From Actinomycetes bacterium (lineage in GTDB: Bacteria > Actinomycetota > Actinomycetes > Actinomycetales > Dermatophilaceae): a stretch of DNA of 45,657 bases. Made by a program: the position numbers and the translations under genes. Each line of letters starts with the position of its first letter. The first letter of the stretch is position 1. Positions 25,454-35,472 of the stretch are shown in pieces. Location of the stretch: positions 1 to 45,657 of the forward strand of contig JAJXUB010000007.1 of NCBI GenBank assembly GCA_021783215.1, given 5' to 3'. The notes below the pieces were generated by a model, which was not told where the DNA came from, searched no databases, and saw nothing but the letters and a program-made list of their open reading frames with translations.

Positions 25454-25523
25454 CCCCCTCCCGTCGTGCGTCTGCGTAGTCGCTGCCTATGGCCAGCGAT
25501 TACGCAGACGCACGACGAGGGGG
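25454..25523. repeat. Very long near-perfect hairpin between convergent tRNA-Val and GH1 gene
   Basis: Arms at 25462-25478 and 25501-25517 are perfect 17-bp inverted repeats (CGTCGTGCGTCTGCGTA). One G-T pair and six inner pairs (TCGCTG/CAGCGA) extend this to 24 stacked pairs around an 8-nt loop. Outside, CCCCCT (25454-25459) can pair with AGGGGG (25518-25523) past a CC bulge. It could be a two-way terminator; the length and perfection also fit a dispersed palindromic repeat. Confidence 0.85.
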
Positions 25524-25537
25524 AGCGGGGGGCGAGC

Positions 25538-26893
25538 TCACGCGCGCGAGCGGACCTGGGCGATGGTGTCGCGGTACCAGGCATACGAGTCCTTGGGCGT
25601 GCGCGCCTGGGTCGTGTAGTCCACGTGGACGATGCCAAAACGCTGGAGGTAGCCCTCCGCCCACTCGAAGTTGTCGAGCAGGCTCCACAGGAAGTAGCCC
25701 GCGACGTCGATGCCCTCGGCGCGTGCCGCCACGACGGCCCGAAGGTGGGCGTCGAGGTAGTCGATGCGCTGCTGGTCGTGGACGAGTCCGTCGATGCCGG
25801 GCCCGACGGCATACGCGGCGCCGTTCTCCGTGATGTGGACGGGTGGAAGGCCGTCCCCGAAGCGGTCCCGGAGCCACCGGAGGATCTCGAGGAGGCCCTG
25901 AGGGTAGACCGGCCAGTCGAAGTCGGTCCGCTTCGGCGTCGCGAACGGGACCAGCCGGGCGGGGATCCCGTCAATCTCCGCGGGGTGGCCGGCATCGGGA
26001 GCGGCGAGCGCCGTCGGGAAGTAGTAGTTCATCCCGAACAGGTCGAGCGGCGCGTGGATGACACGCAGGTCCTCCTCGACCGGTCCGGGCATCCGCTCCG
26101 CGTAGCCCTCGGGATAGCTCCCTGCCAGGATCGGTTCGACGAAGAGCTCGTTGTGGAACGCCGCGTAGGCCGCCGCGGCTGCCCGGTCGGCGTCGGAGCC
26201 GGTCGTCGGATGCGCCGGCGTGAGGTTGCACGCCGACCCGACGGACCTGGCACCGGCGGCCCGGAGCCGCTCGACCGCCAGGCCGTGGCCGAGCAACAGG
26301 TGGTGGGCGACGGGGAGCGCGTCGGCCCCAAGCGTCCGCCCCGGTGCGTGGATGCCCCGGGCATAGCCGAGGTCCATGACGACCTGTGGCTCGTTGACCG
26401 GGAACCAGATGGCGACCCGATCGGCGAGCCGCTCGGCGACGGCCGTCGTATAGTCGCCGAACCGCAAGGCCGTCTCACGGTCGAGCCACCCGCCGCGTGC
26501 CTCCAGGGCGGACGGCAGGTCCCAGTGGAAGAGCGTGGCCGCCGGCTTGATCCCCTTGGCGCACAACGCATCGACGAGACGGTCATAGAAGCCGAGACCC
26601 TCGGGGTTGATCGCGCCGGCGCCGTCCGGCTGCACTCGCGGCCACGCGATGGAGAACCGGTAGGCGTCGATGCCGAGCCCCGCCATGAGGTCGACGTCCG
26701 CCGCCCACCGGTGGTAGTGGTCGTCGGCGACCGCCCCGCTGCTCCCGTCGCGGATCGCACCAGGCCGCTCGCAGAAGTCGTCCCACACGCTGCGTCCCCG
26801 GCCCCCCTCCGAGACCGCGCCCTCGATCTGGTAGCTCGCCGTCGAGGTCCCGAAGACGAAGTCGGCGGGCAGGTCCAGCGGTTCCGTCGTCAC
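25538..26893 (-). CDS. GH1 family beta-glucosidase
   Basis: 451 aa, the normal GH1 length. It starts at GTG 26893; a longer frame adds 32 shadow-like residues. The start [18 protein letters not shown] is the GH1 N-terminal signature. The acid/base Glu is E168 (FPVNEP) and the nucleophile is E356 (HITENG). No signal peptide, so it hydrolyses imported beta-glucosides or related disaccharides in the cytoplasm. TACGCT seven bases before the GTG points to a leaderless message. No sugar transporter or LacI gene is adjacent. Confidence 0.93.
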   Translation of the reverse strand: MTTEPLDLPADFVFGTSTASYQIEGAVSEGGRGRSVWDDFCERPGAIRDGSSGAVADDHYHRWAADVDLMAGLGIDAYRFSIAWPRVQPDGAGAINPEGLGFYDRLVDALCAKGIKPAATLFHWDLPSALEARGGWLDRETALRFGDYTTAVAERLADRVAIWFPVNEPQVVMDLGYARGIHAPGRTLGADALPVAHHLLLGHGLAVERLRAAGARSVGSACNLTPAHPTTGSDADRAAAAAYAAFHNELFVEPILAGSYPEGYAERMPGPVEEDLRVIHAPLDLFGMNYYFPTALAAPDAGHPAEIDGIPARLVPFATPKRTDFDWPVYPQGLLEILRWLRDRFGDGLPPVHITENGAAYAVGPGIDGLVHDQQRIDYLDAHLRAVVAARAEGIDVAGYFLWSLLDNFEWAEGYLQRFGIVHVDYTTQARTPKDSYAWYRDTIAQVRSRA

Positions 26894-27026
26894 ACGCTTC
26901 AGCGTAGGGGGGCCGAACTCGGTCGTGGGGCTCCGGCTCGGACGGATAGGCTCGACACGGCCTGTCCCGTATGCCGGCCACCGGTACACCGGACCTCACC
27001 GTCACCTCCTTAAGGAGCAGAGCGCC

Positions 27027-29009
27027 ATGTCGGCCGAGATCACCGTCCAAGTCGCCGGAACCGAGCGATCGGTGCCCGCGGGGACGACCTGCGCCGACCT
27101 CTTCGGCGGCGACCGCGCCGTCGTCGTCGCTCGGGTCAACGGGGTCCTCGTCGATCTGGTCCGGGCGCTCGCCGACGGCGACGCCGTCGAGCCGGTCCGC
27201 GTCGACGAAGCCGACGGACTGAACGTCCTGCGCCACTCGTGCGCGCACGTGCTCGCCCAGGCGGTCCAGGAGGTCAACCCGGCCGCCCGTCTCGGCATCG
27301 GCCCACCCATCCGGGACGGCTTCTACTACGACTTCGACGTCGAGACACCGTTCACCCCGGAGGACCTCAAGTCCCTTGAGAAGGTCATGCAGCGGATCAT
27401 CAACGAGGGCCAGACCTTCGTCCGCCGTGAAGTCACCGACCCGCAGGCGCTCGACGAGCTCAAGGACGAGCCGTACAAGTGCGAGCTCGTCGGCCTGAAG
27501 TCCACGGCCGCGGACGCCGCCGAGGGGGCGTCGATGGAGGTCGGCGAGGGCGGCCTGACGATCTACGACAACCTCCGCCGCGACGGGTCCCGGGCGTGGG
27601 GTGACCTGTGTCGTGGTCCGCACGTGCCGACGACGAAGGTCATCGGCAACGCGTACAAGCTCATGCGGAGCGCAGCGGCATACTGGCGTGGCTCGGAGAA
27701 GAACCCCCAGCTCCAGCGGATCTACGGCACCGCCTGGCCGAGCAAGGACGAGCTCAAGGCGTACCTCGAGGGCCTCGCCGAGGCCGAGCGCCGGGACCAC
27801 CGCAGGCTCGGGATCGAGCTCGACCTCTACTCCTTCCCCGACGAGCTCGGCTCCGGCCTGCCCGTCTTCCACCCCAAGGGCGGCGTCCTCAAGCGCGTCA
27901 TGGAGGACTACGCCCGGCAACGGCACATCGACGAGGGCTTCCTCTACGTCGGCACCCCGCACATCACCAAGGAGGGGCTCTTCCACACCTCCGGGCATCT
28001 GCCGTACTACGCGGACACGATGTTCCCGCCGATGACGATGGAGGGCAGCGACTACTACCTCAAGGCGATGAACTGCCCGATGCACAACCTCATCTACAAG
28101 TCGAGAGGGCGTTCCTACCGCGACCTGCCGATGAGGCTGTTCGAGTTCGGGCACGTCTACCGCTACGAGAAGTCGGGTGTCATCCACGGGCTGACACGTG
28201 TCCGCGGCCTCGAGATGGACGACTCCCACTCGTACGTCACCAAGGAGCAGGCGCCCGACGAGATCCGCCACCTGCTGGGGTTCATCCTCGGGCTCCTCAA
28301 GGACTTCGGCCTGTCCGACTTCTATCTCGAGCTGTCGACGCGGGCGACAGAGGGGGAGAAGAAGGACAAGTTCATCGGGTCCGACGAGCAGTGGGAGGAG
28401 GCCACCCGGATCCTCCGCGAGACCGCCGAGGAGTCCGGGCTCGAGCTCGTCCCCGATCCCGGCGGTGCCGCGTTCTACGGGCCCAAGATCTCCGTGCAGG
28501 CCAAGGACGCCATCGGCCGTACCTGGCAGATGTCGACGATCCAGTACGACTTCAACCAGCCGCACGGCTTCGGCCTGGAGTACCAGGCAGCCGACGGCAC
28601 CCGGCAGGAGCCGGTCATGATCCACTCGGCGAAGTTCGGCTCCATCGAGCGGTTCATCGGGGTCCTCGTCGAGCACTACGCCGGCGCGTTCCCTCCCTGG
28701 CTGTCGCCGGTCCAGGTCGTCGGGATCCCCGTGGCCGAGGAGTTCCAGGGCTACCTCGGCGGGGTACTGGACCGTATGCGGGAGCGCGGCATACGGGTCG
28801 AGCTCGACGCGTCCGACGACCGGTTCCCCAAGAAGATCCGCACGGCGAGCAAGTCGAAGGTCCCGTTCGTCCTCATCGCCGGCGAGGAGGACCGGTCCAA
28901 GGGATCCGTGTCCTTCCGCTACCGCGACGGCACGCAGGAGAACGGCGTCCCCGTCGAGGAGGCCATCGCGAAGGTGCTGCAGGCCATCGAGTCCCGCGTC
29001 CAGGTCTGA
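27027..29009 (+). CDS. thrS: Threonyl-tRNA synthetase
   Basis: 660 aa from the ATG behind AAGGAG (27012-27017). Domains in order: TGS (about 1-65), the SAD second editing-type domain with [13 protein letters not shown] (His, Cys motifs), the class II catalytic core with [14 protein letters not shown] (zinc-binding Cys), [13 protein letters not shown] and [18 protein letters not shown] (motif 3), and the C-terminal anticodon-binding domain. It charges tRNA-Thr. It opens the conserved thrS-HIT-pgsA-patA-pimA order. A possible -10 (TAGGCT, 26947-26952) implies a leader of about 65 nt. Confidence 0.97.
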   Translation: MSAEITVQVAGTERSVPAGTTCADLFGGDRAVVVARVNGVLVDLVRALADGDAVEPVRVDEADGLNVLRHSCAHVLAQAVQEVNPAARLGIGPPIRDGFYYDFDVETPFTPEDLKSLEKVMQRIINEGQTFVRREVTDPQALDELKDEPYKCELVGLKSTAADAAEGASMEVGEGGLTIYDNLRRDGSRAWGDLCRGPHVPTTKVIGNAYKLMRSAAAYWRGSEKNPQLQRIYGTAWPSKDELKAYLEGLAEAERRDHRRLGIELDLYSFPDELGSGLPVFHPKGGVLKRVMEDYARQRHIDEGFLYVGTPHITKEGLFHTSGHLPYYADTMFPPMTMEGSDYYLKAMNCPMHNLIYKSRGRSYRDLPMRLFEFGHVYRYEKSGVIHGLTRVRGLEMDDSHSYVTKEQAPDEIRHLLGFILGLLKDFGLSDFYLELSTRATEGEKKDKFIGSDEQWEEATRILRETAEESGLELVPDPGGAAFYGPKISVQAKDAIGRTWQMSTIQYDFNQPHGFGLEYQAADGTRQEPVMIHSAKFGSIERFIGVLVEHYAGAFPPWLSPVQVVGIPVAEEFQGYLGGVLDRMRERGIRVELDASDDRFPKKIRTASKSKVPFVLIAGEEDRSKGSVSFRYRDGTQENGVPVEEAIAKVLQAIESRVQV

Positions 29010-29128
29010 GCACCACCCGTCTCGGGGTAGCGCAGGACCCTGCCGAGGTCGGGCGTCACCTCGAACCGAGGTGCGGAAAACGCGCGCGGCGTCTGGCGTT
29101 CCCGGACGAACACGGCTTGGCTTGGTGT

Positions 29129-29869
29129 GTGCAGACCTCCCGTGGCGCCATCGCCTTCGTCGTCCGCTCCCTGGCCCTCGCCGTGCCGGCGCTCGTCGGG
29201 TGGCTGCTTCACCGGTTCGGGGGCTCGCTGACCCAGTCCGTCGACGTCCTCGTCTTCGTGCTCATCGTCATCGCCGTCGCCGCGATGGGGGACCGGGTCG
29301 GCGGGGTGCTCGCCGCCCTGTCGTCGGCGCTCTGGTTCGAGTTCTTCCTCGTCCCGCCCGTGCTGAGCTTCTCCATCGACAAGCGGGACGACATGGTCCT
29401 CGCCGTTCTCATGGTCGTCGTCGGCATCGGCGTGACGGAGCTCGCCGTGTGGGGTATCCGCCAGGATGCCGAGCTGGGTCGACAGATCGGCATCGTCAAC
29501 GGCCTCGCCGAGGTCGCGAGCAGCTCCGCCGCCGGAGTGCCGCCGTCCGACCTCGAGGTCCGGATCTCCCACGGGATCACGGCTGTCCTCGGCGCGGAGC
29601 GTTGCACCTTCGTTCCGGGGCCGGTCCCGTCGTTCGGCGCGATCCTCGGCCGGGACGGTGAGGTCAGCGTGGGTGGCAGCCCGAGTGACGTGGCCCGCAA
29701 CGGGCTCCCCGTCGACCAGCCCCTCATGATCCCCGTGTTCCGCCACGGCGAGCCCGTCGGGAGCTTCCGCGTCGTCTCCGCCACCCGGCGGATCCGCCCC
29801 TCCCGTGAGAACCTGCGCGCGGCGATCCTCCTGGCGGACCAGCTCGGCAACCTCCCGCTCGCCTCGTAG
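29129..29869 (+). CDS. DUF4118 (KdpD-like) membrane protein without kinase domain
   Basis: 246 aa from GTG 29129 (TTG 29117 possible; no clear ribosome site for either). Four membrane helices at about 8-110 include the DUF4118 core VGGVLAALSSALWFEFFLVPP found in KdpD sensors. A soluble C-terminal half (about 130-246) looks GAF-like. No histidine-kinase region follows, so this is a sensor-like protein lacking an output domain. It sits between thrS and the HIT gene, where this neighbourhood usually has nothing. It may work with a partner kinase elsewhere. Confidence 0.75.
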   Translation: MQTSRGAIAFVVRSLALAVPALVGWLLHRFGGSLTQSVDVLVFVLIVIAVAAMGDRVGGVLAALSSALWFEFFLVPPVLSFSIDKRDDMVLAVLMVVVGIGVTELAVWGIRQDAELGRQIGIVNGLAEVASSSAAGVPPSDLEVRISHGITAVLGAERCTFVPGPVPSFGAILGRDGEVSVGGSPSDVARNGLPVDQPLMIPVFRHGEPVGSFRVVSATRRIRPSRENLRAAILLADQLGNLPLAS

Positions 29870-29872
29870 GAT
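29867..29872 (+). promoter_or_regulatory. -10 box for leaderless HIT gene
   Basis: TAGGAT ends seven bases before the ATG at 29880 and overlaps the stop codon of the preceding gene, the typical geometry of a leaderless actinobacterial promoter. The PIM block may therefore be transcribed independently of thrS. Confidence 0.45.
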
Positions 29873-29879
29873 CGCGCGT

Positions 29880-30458
29880 ATGCCGTCCGTCGACCCGTCG
29901 CCGACCCCACCCGAGCCGGCGCCGGCGCTCGAGGCCGCGCGGGACCTGGCCGGAGACAGCGACGGCTTCGAGCGCCTGTGGACGCCGCACCGGATGGCAT
30001 ACATCGTCGGCGCGCGTCCGAGTCCCGAACCGGGAGAAGGGTGCCCGTTCTGCGCAGCCCCGGCGCGCAGCGACTCCGACGGGCTCATCGTCCACCGAGG
30101 CGAGCGCTGCTACGTCGTCATGAACCTCTTCCCGTACAACCCCGGGCATGTCCTCGTATGCCCGTACCGGCACGTCAGCAGCTATGTCGACCTCACCGAC
30201 GAGGAGACCCTCGAGTTCACCGCGCTGACGAAGGCGGCCATCGTGGCACTCGAGGCCGCCTCCGCGCCCATGGGCTACAACCTCGGCATGAACCAGGGGG
30301 GCGTGGCCGGCGCTGGCGTGGCGGCTCACCTCCACCAGCACGTCGTCCCCAGGTGGGCCGGCGACGCGAACTTCCTCCCGATCGTCGGTCAGACGAAGGC
30401 CCTTCCCGCGCTGCTCGAGGACACGCGCGCCGCCCTCGTCACCGCGTGGCCACGCTGA
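29880..30458 (+). CDS. HIT-family nucleotide-binding protein (zinc-containing)
   Basis: 192 aa. The His triad is H150-LHQH154-VV. An upstream C55-PFC58 pair, with later His residues, forms the zinc site of this subgroup. HIT proteins hydrolyse or phosphorolyse dinucleoside polyphosphates or nucleotidylated compounds (Ap4A phosphorylase activity is known for the mycobacterial relative). It lies directly upstream of pgsA, as in mycobacteria. The ATG choice fits TAGGAT and excludes 25 residues that overlap the previous gene. Confidence 0.92.
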   Translation: MPSVDPSPTPPEPAPALEAARDLAGDSDGFERLWTPHRMAYIVGARPSPEPGEGCPFCAAPARSDSDGLIVHRGERCYVVMNLFPYNPGHVLVCPYRHVSSYVDLTDEETLEFTALTKAAIVALEAASAPMGYNLGMNQGGVAGAGVAAHLHQHVVPRWAGDANFLPIVGQTKALPALLEDTRAALVTAWPR

Positions 30459-30548
30459 GGCCGCGGGACCAACCCACCGCGTCCGCCGACGCCGCCATGC
30501 GGCCTGGCGCGCAACCGGCGCCGCTGCGGTCAGTAGTCTGGCCGCACC

Positions 30549-31169
30549 ATGCTGAACCGATTCGCGCGAGCCTTCGTCACCCGGCTCTTCTCCCCGCTGG
30601 CCCGGTTGTTCGTCAAGCTCGGGATCAGCCCTGACGTCGTCACCATCGTCGGCACGCTCGGGGTGTCCTCGGGCGCCCTGGTCTTCTACCCCCGACACCA
30701 GTTCTTCGTCGGGACCCTCGTCGTCACGGCCTTCGTCTTCTCCGACACCCTCGACGGGATGATGGCCCGGATGTCGGGGCGCTCGAGCGCGTGGGGGGCC
30801 TACCTCGACTCGACGCTCGACCGCGTCGGAGACGCGGCCGTGTTCGGTGGGCTCGTCCTCTGGTACTCCGCGGACGGGAGGTCGCCGACGATGGCCGCCC
30901 TCGCCCTCGCCTGCCTCATCCTCGGCAGCGTGGTCTCGTACGCCCGGGCCCGTGCCGAGGGCCTCGGGTTCGTGGCCAACGTCGGCATCGCCGAGCGTGC
31001 CGACCGGCTCGTCGCCGTGCTGGCGGCGACCGGCCTTGTCGGGCTGGGTCTGCCGGAGGTCGTCCTCGGCGTTGTCCTCGTCATCCTGGCTCTCGCCAGC
31101 CTGATCACCATCGTCCAGCGGATGATGCTCGTCCGCCGCCAGGCATTCACCCCGACCCCGGAGCACTGA
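30549..31169 (+). CDS. pgsA: CDP-alcohol phosphatidyltransferase, phosphatidylinositol-phosphate synthase
   Basis: 206 aa, about six membrane helices. The CDP-alcohol motif is complete: D66-xx-D69-G70-xx-A73-R74-x8-G83-xxx-D87-xxx-D91, in which the Asp residues bind metal and D91 is the base. In actinobacteria this enzyme joins CDP-diacylglycerol and inositol-1-phosphate to give PI-phosphate, the PIM precursor. patA and pimA directly downstream support PI synthesis over phosphatidylglycerol-phosphate synthesis. TAGTCT (30534-30539) lies nine bases before the ATG. Confidence 0.92.
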   Translation: MLNRFARAFVTRLFSPLARLFVKLGISPDVVTIVGTLGVSSGALVFYPRHQFFVGTLVVTAFVFSDTLDGMMARMSGRSSAWGAYLDSTLDRVGDAAVFGGLVLWYSADGRSPTMAALALACLILGSVVSYARARAEGLGFVANVGIAERADRLVAVLAATGLVGLGLPEVVLGVVLVILALASLITIVQRMMLVRRQAFTPTPEH

Positions 31170-31170
31170 C

Positions 31171-32115
31171 ATGAGCGCCATCGCCGATCGCCTTGTCATG
31201 CGCGGATACCGGGCCGGGTGGTTCGTCGCCCGTGTCCTGCCGGAGCGGACCGCACACCGAGTGGCCCGCGGGATCGGTGACCGTTCGTATGCCCGCAACG
31301 GTCTCTCGGTCCGCAGGCTCCGGGCCAACTACGCCCGTGTCCGGCCCGAGCTGGGCGCCGGGGAGCTGGAGGACCTCGTCCACGCCGGGATGCGCTCGCA
31401 TGTCCGCTACTGGTGTGACGCGTTCCGCCTGCCGACGATGGACAACGACGCGATCGCGGCACGCGTGCGGGTGGAGGGGGACGCGGCGCCGCGCGCCCAG
31501 CTTGCGGCCGGCCGTCCCGTCGTCGCGTTCCTCGGGCACATCGGCAACTGGGACATCGCCGGCGCGTGGGCAACCTTCGCGATGAAGCCTGTCACGACCG
31601 TTGCCGAGCGCCTCAAGCCCGAGGAGCTGTTCCGCGACTTCCTCGCCTTCCGGGAGTCCCTCGGAATGACGATCTTTCCCCTGACGAGCGGCGAGGACGT
31701 CTTCGCCAAGCTTGTCGACGCGACCGAGGGGCCGGTCATCGTGCCGCTGCTCGCCGACCGGGACCTGACCAGGCGCGGAGTTGTCGTGCAGCTGTGCGGG
31801 CACGAGGCGAGTGCGGCGGCGGGTCCGGCGGCGTTGGCGCTCCGGACGGGCGCAGCGCTCTACCCCGTCTCCATCATCTACGAGCCGTGCGCCGAGCTGC
31901 CCTCGGGATGGCGGACGGTCATCACCTTCCACGACCGGGTCGCGGAGCCGGAGGTGGGCACCCAGGAGGAGCGCGTCGCGGCGATGACCCAGGCGTGCGT
32001 CGACGCGTTGGGACGGACCATCGCGACGCACACCGAGGACTGGCACATGTTCCAGAAGGTCTTCCTCGACCCCGGGGAACGGCCGTCGGGGGCCTCTGCG
32101 GGATCTGCTCAGTGA
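31171..32115 (+). CDS. patA: Phosphatidylinositol mannoside acyltransferase (LpxL/HtrB fold)
   Basis: 314 aa, one base after the pgsA stop. The catalytic motif G122-H123-IGNWD128 (HX4D) is intact, as is the downstream LLADRD glycerolipid-binding block. PatA transfers palmitate from acyl-CoA to the mannose of PIM1/PIM2 at the inner membrane face. The stop overlaps the pimA GTG (GTGA, 32112-32115). Gene order pgsA-patA-pimA equals the mycobacterial PIM cluster. Confidence 0.92.
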   Translation: MSAIADRLVMRGYRAGWFVARVLPERTAHRVARGIGDRSYARNGLSVRRLRANYARVRPELGAGELEDLVHAGMRSHVRYWCDAFRLPTMDNDAIAARVRVEGDAAPRAQLAAGRPVVAFLGHIGNWDIAGAWATFAMKPVTTVAERLKPEELFRDFLAFRESLGMTIFPLTSGEDVFAKLVDATEGPVIVPLLADRDLTRRGVVVQLCGHEASAAAGPAALALRTGAALYPVSIIYEPCAELPSGWRTVITFHDRVAEPEVGTQEERVAAMTQACVDALGRTIATHTEDWHMFQKVFLDPGERPSGASAGSAQ

Positions 32116-33281
32116 AGATCGGCATCGTCTGCCCGTACTCCTTCGACGTCCCCGGAGGCGTCCAGTTCCACGTCCGCGACCTCGCCGAGCACTTCATCGC
32201 CGAAGGGCACACGGTCTCTGTGCTGGCGCCTGGGGATGAGGACGGGCGCCACCCGCACTACCTCGTCCCCTGTGGCAGAGCGGTTCCGGTGCGCTACAAC
32301 GGTTCCGTCGCCCGGGTGAACATCGGACCCGTCACGGCGACGCGGACGAGCCGGTGGCTCGATGACGGCGACTTCGACATCGTCCACCTTCACGAACCCG
32401 TGACGCCGAGCGTCTCTCTCCTCGCGCTCCGGGCGACCGACCGCCCCGTCGTCGCGACCTTCCACACGAGCCTGCTCCGCTCGCGCGCCATGCAGGCGGC
32501 CAGCCCGTTGCTGCAGCCCTTGATCGAGCGCATCCTCGGCCGCATCGCCGTGTCGGAGGCGGCACGGTCCACCGTGACCTCCCACCTCGGCGGGGACGCC
32601 GTCGTCATCCCCAACGGCGTGCGGACCCGGTTCTTCCGCGACGCCGAGGCCAGAGCCGAGTGGCAAGGCGCCCCCGAGGCGCCGACGCTGGCCTTCCTCG
32701 GCAGGATCGACGAGCCGCGCAAGGGGCTGCACGTGCTCGCCGAGGCAATGACCCAGATCCTCGCCGCTCACCCCGGCACGCGTCTGCTCGTCGCCGGACC
32801 GGGAGACGTGGAGGCGGCCAGGGATCGGCTGTCTCCCGCCGTCCGGGCAGCGACGACGTTCCTCGGCCTCGTCTCCGAGGAAGAGAAGTCGGCGCTCCTG
32901 ACGTCCGTCTCGGCATACGTCGCACCGCACACGGGCGGGGAGAGCTTCGGGATCGTGCTCGTCGAGGCGATGGCGGCCGGGGCCCCTGTCGTCGCCAGCG
33001 ACCTGACCGCGTTCATCGGTGTCCTCGGGACGCCACCGGCCGGTGTCGTCTTCCCCGTGGCGGATGCCGGAGCGCTGGCGGAGGCTGTTGTCCGCCTCCT
33101 CGACGACGGGCGCCTGAGCGACCGCCTGCGCCTGGCGGGACCACGCCGTGCGGCAGCCTTCGACTGGGACACGGTGGCGACGCAGATCATGGCCGTGTAC
33201 GAGACGGTCCTGCACGCCGCCGACAGCGCTCAGGCGGACAGCGTGTGGAGCCGCTTCTTCCGAGGGGGGCGGTCGACGTGA
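32112..33281 (+). CDS. pimA: Phosphatidylinositol alpha-mannosyltransferase
   Basis: 389 aa, GT4-type glycosyltransferase (GT-B fold), GTG start. N-terminal KIGIVCPYSFDVPGGVQFHVRDLAE carries the GG loop; the C-terminal half shows LAFLGRIDEPRKGLHVLAEA and the EX7E-like ESFGIVLVEAMAAG donor site. PimA moves the first mannose from GDP-Man to PI, the committed step to PIMs and lipoglycans. Both neighbours overlap it by four bases. Length and motifs match mycobacterial PimA. Confidence 0.94.
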   Translation: MKIGIVCPYSFDVPGGVQFHVRDLAEHFIAEGHTVSVLAPGDEDGRHPHYLVPCGRAVPVRYNGSVARVNIGPVTATRTSRWLDDGDFDIVHLHEPVTPSVSLLALRATDRPVVATFHTSLLRSRAMQAASPLLQPLIERILGRIAVSEAARSTVTSHLGGDAVVIPNGVRTRFFRDAEARAEWQGAPEAPTLAFLGRIDEPRKGLHVLAEAMTQILAAHPGTRLLVAGPGDVEAARDRLSPAVRAATTFLGLVSEEEKSALLTSVSAYVAPHTGGESFGIVLVEAMAAGAPVVASDLTAFIGVLGTPPAGVVFPVADAGALAEAVVRLLDDGRLSDRLRLAGPRRAAAFDWDTVATQIMAVYETVLHAADSAQADSVWSRFFRGGRST

Positions 33282-33853
33282 GTGGCCTCGCCTGGGTCGT
33301 TCTTCTCGTCGTCGTCCTCGCCGTGGGGTGGTACCTCACGTACAGCGCGGCCCGGCTCGACCGCCTCCATGCACGCGCCGAGGGTGCGCTCACGGCCCTG
33401 GACGCGCAGCTGGTCCGCCGTGCCGAGGCGACCCTCGAGCTGGCCAACTCCGGCGAGCTCGATGCGGCGAGCTCCCTCATCCTCGCTGCTGCGGCATCGG
33501 AGAGCCTCGAACGGCAGACGGAGCATCTGGTCGACGGGGATCTGCTCGACGGCGTCCACTTCGGCGGACGGGAGTCCGTCGAGTCCGACCTCACCGCGGC
33601 CCTCACGACGGCGTTGACGCCTGACGTCGTCGCCCAGGTGCGGGCCGCCGGCCAGATCGGCGCGGCGGACCTCGAGCGGATCGAGGCCGCCGCCATCCGG
33701 GTTCAGCTCGCCCGCCGGTTCCACAACAACGCCGTCACGGATGTCCGGCGGGTGCGCGAGAAGGGGGTCGTCCGGCTCTTCCGCCTCGCCGGGCACGCGC
33801 CCCTGCCCGAGACCGTCGAGTTCGACGACACCGTCCCCGGCGTACGGCGGTGA
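33278..33853 (+). CDS. LemA-like single-helix membrane protein
   Basis: 191 aa, GTG start overlapping the pimA stop. One N-terminal helix (about 4-20) is followed by a helical cytoplasmic or external domain: AARLDRLHARAEGALTALDAQLVRRAEATLELA, then LARRFHNNAVTDVRRVREKGVVRLFRLAGHAPLP. This layout, including the RRFHNNAV segment, recalls LemA-family proteins, though the match is weak. The role is unknown. Mycobacteria have a Nudix gene in this position, so the slot downstream of pimA is variable. Confidence 0.7.
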   Translation: MSGLAWVVLLVVVLAVGWYLTYSAARLDRLHARAEGALTALDAQLVRRAEATLELANSGELDAASSLILAAAASESLERQTEHLVDGDLLDGVHFGGRESVESDLTAALTTALTPDVVAQVRAAGQIGAADLERIEAAAIRVQLARRFHNNAVTDVRRVREKGVVRLFRLAGHAPLPETVEFDDTVPGVRR

Positions 33854-33856
33854 GCG

Positions 33857-33922
33857 GTTCGAGGTGACCGGGGGCCCGATCCCGGTAGCGGATTACCTCG
33901 AACGGAGGCAGGTACCTAGAAT
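33857..33922 (+). promoter_or_regulatory. pdxS promoter overlapped by a nested inverted repeat
   Basis: GTTCGAGGT (33857-33865) and ACCTCGAAC (33895-33903) are a perfect 9-bp inverted repeat. Inside it ACCGGG (33867-33872) and CCCGGT (33881-33886) form a second stem. The outer right arm overlaps the expected -35 region of a strong -10, TAGAAT (33917-33922). The structure could be an operator, a terminator for the PIM operon, or both. Confidence 0.55.
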
Positions 33923-33961
33923 CGTGGGGCGTTCCCTCCCCAAGACAAGGACCCGATCATC

Positions 33962-34869
<908 letters not shown>

Positions 34870-34873
<4 letters not shown>

Positions 34874-35472
34874 GGCGCCCGACCGTCGGAGTCCTCGCCG
34901 TCCAGGGCGACGTCCCAGAACACCTCGCCGCTCTCGAGTCCGTCGGCGCGCGCGCGGTCAGGGTCCGTCGTCCGACCGAGCTCGACACGGTCGACGCCCT
35001 CGTCCTGCCCGGCGGCGAGTCGACGACGATCGACCGGCTCGTGCGCACCTTCGGCCTCTACGACCCGATCAGGGCCCGTCTCCGGGCCGGTATGCCGGCG
35101 TACGGCTCGTGTGCGGGGATGATCCTGCTCGCCGACCGGATCGTCGACGGCCGCCCCGACCAACAGACCCTCGGCGGTCTTGACGTCACCGTCCGCCGCA
35201 ACGCCTTCGGCCGCCAGGTCGACAGCTACGAGGAGGACCTGACGATCGCCGGAACCGAGGGTCGGATCCGGGCCGTCTTCATCCGCGCCCCGTGGGTCGA
35301 GGACGTCGGCCCGGGCGTGGAGGTCCTCGCCCGGACCGGGCACGGTCCGGGCGCCGGTAGGATCGTCGCCGTCCGCGAAGGGCCTGTCCTGGCGACGTCC
35401 TTCCACCCGGAGCTGACCGGAGACCACCGCGTGCATCGGCTCTTCATCGAGATCGTGAGGGAAGGTTCATGA
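34870..35472 (+). CDS. pdxT: Pyridoxal 5'-phosphate synthase, glutaminase subunit
   Basis: 200 aa from GTG 34870 (GTGA overlap with pdxS); GTG 34867 one codon earlier is also possible. Class I glutaminase motifs: [12 protein letters not shown] (oxyanion Gly and GGEST 48-52), nucleophile C81 in [12 protein letters not shown], and the SFHPELTGD His-Glu pair. It hydrolyses glutamine and channels ammonia to PdxS. The stop overlaps the yebC ATG (ATGA). Confidence 0.95.

Noticed and set aside
27006-27017. CTCCTTAAGGAG palindrome on the thrS ribosome site as a riboswitch or T-box
   Set aside because: Only four pairs with a 4-nt loop can form, and there is no specifier stem or T-box antiterminator sequence in the short leader.
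26583-28676. 697-codon - strand ORF opposite thrS and reaching into the GH1 gene
   Set aside because: Covers two well-identified genes and has no recognisable domain; a third-position GC effect.
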